Assembly: GCA_003140175.1 (NCBI GenBank)
Contig: PLJD01000112.1
Span: 61,322 to 125,321 of the forward strand
Source of the DNA: Actinomycetota bacterium
GTDB taxonomy: Bacteria > Actinomycetota > Acidimicrobiia > IMCC26256 > PALSA-555
Length of the DNA: 64,000 bases
Direction: 5' to 3'
Shown piece by piece: positions 60,155 through 64,000 of the stretch; the first letter of the stretch is position 1; every line of letters begins with the position of its first letter. Below the pieces are notes generated by a model that did not search any database, was not told where the DNA came from, and was given only the letters and a program-made list of their open reading frames with translations. The position numbers and the translations under genes were made by a program.

Positions 60155-61357
60155 ATGGACCTCGACCCACCCGGTGAGGACGATCCACGGCGACTCGCGA
60201 TCCGTGAATGGTTGTCCCAACATGCGAATCCGACTGGCCGGCAGCTGGCCGTTGCGGGCTACGTCGCTCCGCATTGGCCACCGCCATACGGCCTCAACGC
60301 CGATCCGGTCCATCAGCTCGTCATCGACGAGGAGCTCGCCCGAGCAGGCGTGAGCCGACCGCTCAACCCCATTGGGATCGGGTGGGCCGGCCCAACCATC
60401 CTGCTGGCCGGAACCCTTGCTCAACAAGACCGGTACCTCCTCCCCGCGCTCGCAGGCGAAGAGCTCTGGTGTCAGCTGTTTAGCGAACCAGAAGCAGGCT
60501 CTGACCTGGCGGCGCTCACTACCAGCGCTGTCCGCGACGGCGACACCTACGTCGTGAACGGCTCGAAGATCTGGACGACGCTGGCTCACGCCGCGTCGTT
60601 CGGAATCCTGATCGCACGCACGAATCCCGACGTCCCCAAGCATCTCGGCATCTCGTATTTCATCTGTCCGATGAATCTCTCCGGCATCACCGTCCGCCCG
60701 ATCGTCGACATGACCACGGCTCACTCGTTCAACGAGGTCTTCTTCGACAACGTCCGGATCCCTGCAGATCTTCTCGTCGGCCAAGAAGGCGAAGGCTGGC
60801 GGCTCGCGCGGGTCACGCTCGGCAACGAGCGGGTCTCGCTATCCAGCGGCGGCGCGCTATGGGGTAGCGGGCCGTCAGTTGATGATCTGATCGCACTGGT
60901 CCGCGCAAGTGATCAACTCGACGACGCGCTGCTTCGCCAGCGTGCTGCCCAGCTCTACATCGAAGGTGAAGTGCTTCGGCTAATTCGGCTACGAACGCTG
61001 ACATCTCGGATCGCAGGACGGGAACCGGGCCCGGAAGCGTCAGTCCAGAAGCTCTTTGCCGACGAGCAGGGCCAGCGAGTGTTTGCGCTCGCCAAGGATC
61101 TGGCCGGCGCCTATGGGATGCTCGCCGGATCCGGGCCAACCGGGAGGCCGCCGGTGGGGGCGCGCCGCGGTCCATCGGAGATCAACTTCGCCACCGATCT
61201 CTGCCCCGGTGTGGATCCCATCTGGCACTATGGGTTCTTGTTCTCACCGGCGCTGACGATTGGTGGTGGAACGTGGGCAGTCCAACGCAACATCGTCGCC
61301 GAGCGTGTCCTCGGGCTCCCTCGAGACTCACCGCCGCCGGCTCCACGCGCCAAATAG
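60155..61357 (+). CDS. Acyl-CoA dehydrogenase
   Basis: 400 residues. ACAD features: GIGWAGPTILLAGTLAQQDR, the FAD/substrate motif FSEPEAGSDLAALTTSA, INGSKIWT-type WTTLAHAASFGILI, FNEVFFDNVRIPADLLVGQE, and an end region AVQRNIVAERVLGLPRD with FSPALTIGGGTWA (flavin-binding turn). The usual catalytic Glu cannot be placed with certainty. Oxidises acyl-CoA to enoyl-CoA in fatty-acid or sterol degradation. Alone here, with no ETF or ligase neighbours. Confidence 0.9.
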   Translation: MDLDPPGEDDPRRLAIREWLSQHANPTGRQLAVAGYVAPHWPPPYGLNADPVHQLVIDEELARAGVSRPLNPIGIGWAGPTILLAGTLAQQDRYLLPALAGEELWCQLFSEPEAGSDLAALTTSAVRDGDTYVVNGSKIWTTLAHAASFGILIARTNPDVPKHLGISYFICPMNLSGITVRPIVDMTTAHSFNEVFFDNVRIPADLLVGQEGEGWRLARVTLGNERVSLSSGGALWGSGPSVDDLIALVRASDQLDDALLRQRAAQLYIEGEVLRLIRLRTLTSRIAGREPGPEASVQKLFADEQGQRVFALAKDLAGAYGMLAGSGPTGRPPVGARRGPSEINFATDLCPGVDPIWHYGFLFSPALTIGGGTWAVQRNIVAERVLGLPRDSPPPAPRAK

Positions 61358-61484
61358 TTCGGAACTAACTCCGGTGGACCGAGCGCACGGCATCCCCACG
61401 CAACTCAACGAGCGCGGTGCCGGCCACGGTTGCTCAACACGCGCTGGGTAGGCTGACGCTCGCGTGTCGATTGCGCATCCGCCG

Positions 61485-61577
61485 ACCGACGGCTTCGCGG
61501 TCCGGATTGACAACGCCCTCACCATCGCGCACCAGATCGAGGCCGGGAAGGTCCGACGACACGATCCCGGTCGCTGA
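61485..61577 (+). pseudogene. HtrA (S1C) protease remnant
   Basis: The frame reads [20 protein letters not shown] then GKVRRHDPGR and a stop. It matches the HtrA segment [20 protein letters not shown] in the gene at 13462-14802 almost residue for residue, and the DNA around CTCACCATCGCGCACCAGAT is identical in both. Only about 25 residues remain of a once complete paralogue. Seen directly: the local match. Inferred: remnant of a second HtrA gene. Confidence 0.72.
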
Positions 61578-61677
61578 GTCTTCAGCGAACGCGGGGGCGA
61601 CGCGACCCAAAGCGGCGCAGAAGCGCCCGTTCGGCACCGGAAGGCTGTCCGTCGCAGTTGGATTCCCTCCAACACTC

Positions 61678-61704
61678 GGCTCGCGGTTCAGCAGACCGCG
61701 AGGC
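61678..61704. repeat. Palindromic repeat, copy 43 (both ends altered)
   Basis: Arms ggCTCGCGGT / ACCGCGAGgC, centre tcagcag: the two outer changes are complementary in place though not base-paired to consensus. In the 61358-61826 gap. Confidence 0.85.
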
Positions 61705-61826
61705 GCGCGTCCATAGAGATGGGCGGAGGACGCGGAGTTGGGACTGCCCGCGGGTCACAGCGCAACGCCCGGGGTCTCCAGACCGTGGACGGCAGACAGG
61801 TCGGGCCGGTTGAGCCCTGAGCGACT

Positions 61827-61846
61827 ATGTGCTACAAATAGCACAT
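61827..61846. promoter_or_regulatory. Operator palindrome over the antitoxin start codon
   Basis: ATGTGCTA - caaa - TAGCACAT, a perfect 8-bp inverted repeat with 4-base spacer. Its last two bases are the A and T of the antitoxin ATG (61845-61847). Fits an autoregulatory operator for the toxin-antitoxin operon, possibly with leaderless transcription. Confidence 0.75.
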
Positions 61847-62120
61847 GACTCGTGTGGGCGTACGTGAGCTTCGGCAACGAGCGAGCGAGCTGCTCCGTCG
61901 CGTCGAGAATGGAGAGAGCTTCGAAGTTACTGACCGGGGACGACCAGTAGCGGTGCTGGCTCCGCTGCCTGACCAGAGCCCCCTTGATCGCTTGCGCACC
62001 GCGGGTGACTTGGTGCCCGCTCAAGAGGACCTCACCGACCTTCCAGATCCCTTGCCCCTCGCCTCCGGCCAGGAGCCGCCGTCAAACGTGCTGGCCCGGC
62101 TCCGCCGCGATGAGCGCTAG
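61845..62120 (+). CDS. Type II antitoxin, Phd/YefM-like
   Basis: 91 residues. The DNA-binding half is MTRVGVRELRQRASELLRRV, ENGESFEVTDRGRPVAVLAP, the Phd/YefM signature (V-R-x-x-x-x-x-x-x-(L/A)-L-R-R-V-x-x-G-E-x-x-x-V-T-x-x-G-x-P-V-A). The C-terminal acidic/Pro-rich tail (LPDPLPLASGQEPPSN) would wrap and inhibit the toxin. The stop overlaps the toxin ATG by 11 bases. Probably represses its own promoter through the palindrome over its start. Confidence 0.9.
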   Translation: MTRVGVRELRQRASELLRRVENGESFEVTDRGRPVAVLAPLPDQSPLDRLRTAGDLVPAQEDLTDLPDPLPLASGQEPPSNVLARLRRDER

Positions 62121-62511
62121 GCGAGCGACGTACCTCGATTCGTCGGCGATCGTGAAACTTGCAGTGGCGGAACGAGAGTCGACGGCCCTGCGTAGGTACC
62201 TCAGCCGCCGCCGCCCGCTCGTGTCCAGCGCACTCAGCCGGACAGAAGTGGTGAGGGCGCTGCTGCCACTGGGCACCGAGGCGGTCAGGCGCGCGCAGGA
62301 GGTGCTGAGTCGGATCGACCTGGCACGGGTGAACGACCGAGTCCTCTTGGCTGCTGGCACTCTGTCACCGATCGAGATGCGCTCTCTTGACGCCATCCAT
62401 CTGGCCACCGCCCTGGACCTCGGCAGCGATCTCGCACGGGTCGTGACCTACGACGAGCGTATGGCTGGCGCGGCTGAGTCTCTCGGCCTCACAGTGACCT
62501 CGCCAGGCTGA
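62110..62511 (+). CDS. vapC: Type II toxin, VapC-like PIN domain RNase
   Basis: 133 residues. PIN-domain acidic residues: Asp in TYLDSSAIVKLAVAE, Glu in SSALSRTEVVRALLPL, Asp in SLDAIHLATALDLG and Asp in VVTYDERMAGAAESLGL. These four coordinate Mg/Mn for RNA cleavage. Together with the overlapping Phd/YefM antitoxin it forms a VapBC-type pair. Full length for the family with all residues present, so presumably active. Confidence 0.92.
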   Translation: MSARRATYLDSSAIVKLAVAERESTALRRYLSRRRPLVSSALSRTEVVRALLPLGTEAVRRAQEVLSRIDLARVNDRVLLAAGTLSPIEMRSLDAIHLATALDLGSDLARVVTYDERMAGAAESLGLTVTSPG

Positions 62512-62528
62512 CAGCTCATCGTGGGCGC

Positions 62529-62554
62529 GACTCGCGATCCCGGAACCGCGAGTC
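62529..62554. repeat. Palindromic repeat, copy 44 (26 bp)
   Basis: Arms GACTCGCGAT / ACCGCGAGTC with 6-base centre cccgga. Convergent gap after the toxin gene. Confidence 0.94.
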
Positions 62555-62626
62555 GGAGGCGAGCCCGCGGCGCTGGTGCGGTGACACCGGCTCACGACGG
62601 GAACAGGCTGCTCCGGGCTTTGCCGC

Positions 62627-63076
62627 TCACGACGGTTCCGGGGGTCGGTCGCTGAGCAGCTCCATGACGCGAGCCCGGACCTCTGGCTCCACGCCTGCTC
62701 GCACCAGCACCTGAGCGGCGACCTCGCCTTCGTCAAGGAGCCCCAACAAGAGGTGCTCGGTGCCGATGTAGTCGTGCCCGAGGGCCTGCGCCTCCCGCAG
62801 CGACAGCTCGAGTGCTTTCTTGGCGCCCGCCGTAAAGCTCAGCTGCTGTCCCGGGGGCACGCTCTCACCTCGACCCGCGACTGCCTCGACCGTGCTTCGC
62901 AGCCCCTCGAGCGACAAGCCCAGCGACACGAGGGCCCGAGCGGCCACCCCGTCGGCCTCGCACACCAGTCCCAACAGGATGTGCTCGGTGCCGATGTCGT
63001 CGTGGCCGAGGAGACGCGCCTCGTCCAGGGTCAACACCAGGGTCCGGCGAGCCGGCTCGGTGAAGCGCTCAAACAC
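62627..63076 (-). CDS. Clp repeat (ClpN) domain protein, stand-alone
   Basis: 149 residues with two Clp-N repeats: FTEPARRTLVLTLDEARLLG, HDDIGTEHILLGLVCEADGV, then FTAGAKKALELSLREAQALG, HDYIGTEHLLLGLLDEGEVA. The H-x-x-I-G-T-E-H-(I/L)-L-L-G-L motif occurs in both. Normally the N-domain of ClpC/ClpA chaperones that captures substrates or adaptors; here without AAA modules. Such stand-alone ClpN proteins are common in actinobacteria and may act as adaptors. Starts at ATG (MFERFTEPARRT). Confidence 0.9.
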   Translation of the reverse strand: MFERFTEPARRTLVLTLDEARLLGHDDIGTEHILLGLVCEADGVAARALVSLGLSLEGLRSTVEAVAGRGESVPPGQQLSFTAGAKKALELSLREAQALGHDYIGTEHLLLGLLDEGEVAAQVLVRAGVEPEVRARVMELLSDRPPEPS

Positions 63077-63371
63077 GCGCTCAGGCTACGACCTGGCCCG
63101 GAGCCTTTCCGCCGCGGCGCCAACAGCCACGACCGGCTCAATGCTTGGCCCGCATTGCCTCTTCGCGGTCACGCTGAACGCGGGGTTCGGCGACGGACGC
63201 TGGTTGCGCGTGCAACCAACCAGCGGCGGGGCCAGGGGTGTGATCGCCCGCTCCGAAAGACGAGACGGATGCCGAGGGTCTCGGCTGCTTGAGGTAATGA
63301 TCCGCCGCGCCGCAAGGATCGTCAGCCTGCTCGGCGAGGCGCAGGGGGCCGCCCGCCCCGGGTTTTTATCC

Positions 63372-63398
63372 TTGACATCAACGCGGGGCCGCTACATT
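63372..63398 (+). promoter_or_regulatory. Candidate sigma-70-type promoter
   Basis: TTGACA (63372-63377), 15-base spacer, TACATT (63393-63398), upstream of the small gene at 63432. Good boxes but a short spacer. The 63077-63371 stretch before it shows no gene. Confidence 0.45.
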
Positions 63399-63431
63399 GC
63401 TCCTGGTCGTTGGCAACCCGAGGAGCTGAGG

Positions 63432-63599
63432 ATGCAAGGCCAGGGTCTCAACGCACCGATGACGGATCTGATCGACAACGCCCTCGAGAGCTACCGCGGT
63501 CGCGACCTGGTGGCCGCTGCTGAGGTCACCGACCTGCTCTTGGACCTGCGCGTCATGCTCCTCGCCGCCGACGAGGCCCCCGCGACCCCAGCCCGCTGA
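63432..63599 (+). CDS. Small hypothetical protein
   Basis: 55 residues: MQGQGLNAPMTDLIDNALES, YRGRDLVAAAEVTDLLLDLR, VMLLAADEAPATPAR. Amphipathic helical. The ATG follows GAGGAGCTGAGG, a good ribosome-binding site, and a sigma-70-like promoter lies upstream. No family recognised. Confidence 0.6.
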   Translation: MQGQGLNAPMTDLIDNALESYRGRDLVAAAEVTDLLLDLRVMLLAADEAPATPAR

Positions 63600-64000
63600 G
63601 GCGCGCCGCGCCGGAGATCAACGAGACACGTTGACCGCCGGGAAAGTCCGACGGCACGCCTGCTGCCGGCTACGCCCATGGGGTGCACAAACTCGATCCA
63701 GGGCTGACCAGCACGTTCGTCTCAGCCTGAACCGAGGGGTGACGGATCTCTCCGGGATCACGACATTCACGAACCGTCGCTGGGCCGGGCCACCCGCGGG
63801 AGCGGCAACGTCGCCCGCCGTGGCTTGAGACGGCATCTTCGCTTTGGGCAGGGTCCGAGGCGCCCGCCGGCCGTCCCCGTGCGAAGCGCCGGCCGGCGTG
63901 GCGGTCTGGGCTTTGACACCCGACAGGTCGACCTGAGAGCGAGTCCGTCGACGAGGACGGGGAAGCCGAAGACCACCCAACTAGTGCCCTGACCGGCAAC
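63600..64000. other. Terminal 400 bases without an assignable gene
   Basis: Several frames are open, as expected at this GC content, but none has a domain, good start or ribosome-binding site. A GC-rich inverted segment near 63870-63900 is not followed by T residues. Confidence 0.4.

Noticed and set aside
60190-60203. Half palindrome CGACTCGCGATCCG inside the acyl-CoA dehydrogenase gene
   Set aside because: Only the left arm is present, within the coding N-terminus (RLAIR); probably chance or a weak half-site.
4185-62554. CRISPR array
   Set aside because: The repeats are dispersed over 58 kb, palindromic, and not separated by uniform spacers; no cas genes are present.
63870-63910. GC-rich inverted sequence as terminator
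   Set aside because: No T-run follows on either strand and no gene ends nearby.
1-64000. tRNA or rRNA genes
   Set aside because: No stretch with a tRNA T-loop and acceptor stem or with rRNA core sequence was found by eye; a covariance search was not possible.

Overview
The window is high-GC, densely coded on both strands, and looks like chromosomal DNA of an actinobacterium (Actinomycetota). I base this on LLM-type (F420-family) oxidoreductase, TIGR03086/mycothiol-type DinB protein, PIG-L deacetylase, stand-alone LigD polymerase, dodecin, family I pyrophosphatase, frequent GTG/TTG starts and 4-bp stop/start overlaps. No rRNA, tRNA, CRISPR array or complete insertion sequence was recognised. 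The genus cannot be named from the sequence.

The most striking feature is a family of about 45 dispersed 27-bp inverted repeats: arm GACTCGCGRT, a 7-base centre that is variable in sequence but nearly fixed in length (Y-N5-R), arm AYCGCGAGTC. They lie between genes (convergent, co-directional and divergent gaps alike), are absent inside operons, and touch coding sequence only at two stop codons. Some occur as overlapping dimers sharing a GACTC pentamer, and one arm has a GACTCAC heptamer expansion.

Layout. 0-6.6 kb: end of a cyclic-nucleotide-binding protein, zinc alcohol dehydrogenase divergent from a PhyH dioxygenase, pyrophosphatase, SnoaL-like protein, collagen-like secreted protein, a broken VOC gene, HIT hydrolase. 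7-10.4 kb: ParB-like protein convergent with a LigD polymerase, a tiny HTH gene, and a GrdB-like gene with an in-frame TGA that fits selenocysteine. 10.5-17.7 kb: secreted propeller protein, Co-type nitrile hydratase operon (beta-alpha-activator), HtrA protease with a Gly/Ser minisatellite insert, aldo/keto reductase, secreted alpha/beta hydrolase. 18-21.8 kb: a GT4-methyltransferase fusion and a GT2 glycosyltransferase. 22.2-26 kb: tight operon LLM oxidoreductase / D-aminoacylase-type amidohydrolase / TauD dioxygenase. 26-34.8 kb: PQQ-type propeller protein, a broken toxin with DUF2283 partner, nucleotidyltransferase pair, class III aminotransferase, SDR protein and an IS30 remnant.

35-46 kb is an accessory region: UDG-like protein, DUF4760-like membrane protein, a Kiwa-type anti-phage pair (KwaA-KwaB), a frameshifted AbiTii gene, several unassigned small proteins, a serine hydrolase and a truncated vWA gene. 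It is followed by a 1125-aa RecB-like nuclease/SF1 helicase (46.1-49.4 kb). 50-64 kb: helical protein, DUF1932-type dehydrogenase, dodecin, methyltransferase, MaoC/PIG-L pair, coiled-coil plus GAF-GAF adenylate cyclase, acyl-CoA dehydrogenase, an HtrA remnant, a VapBC-type toxin-antitoxin pair with a perfect operator palindrome on its start codon, and a ClpN-type protein.

Decayed genes (VOC, toxin, IS30, AbiTii, vWA, HtrA) concentrate in the repeat-rich gaps, suggesting an actively remodelled accessory segment.
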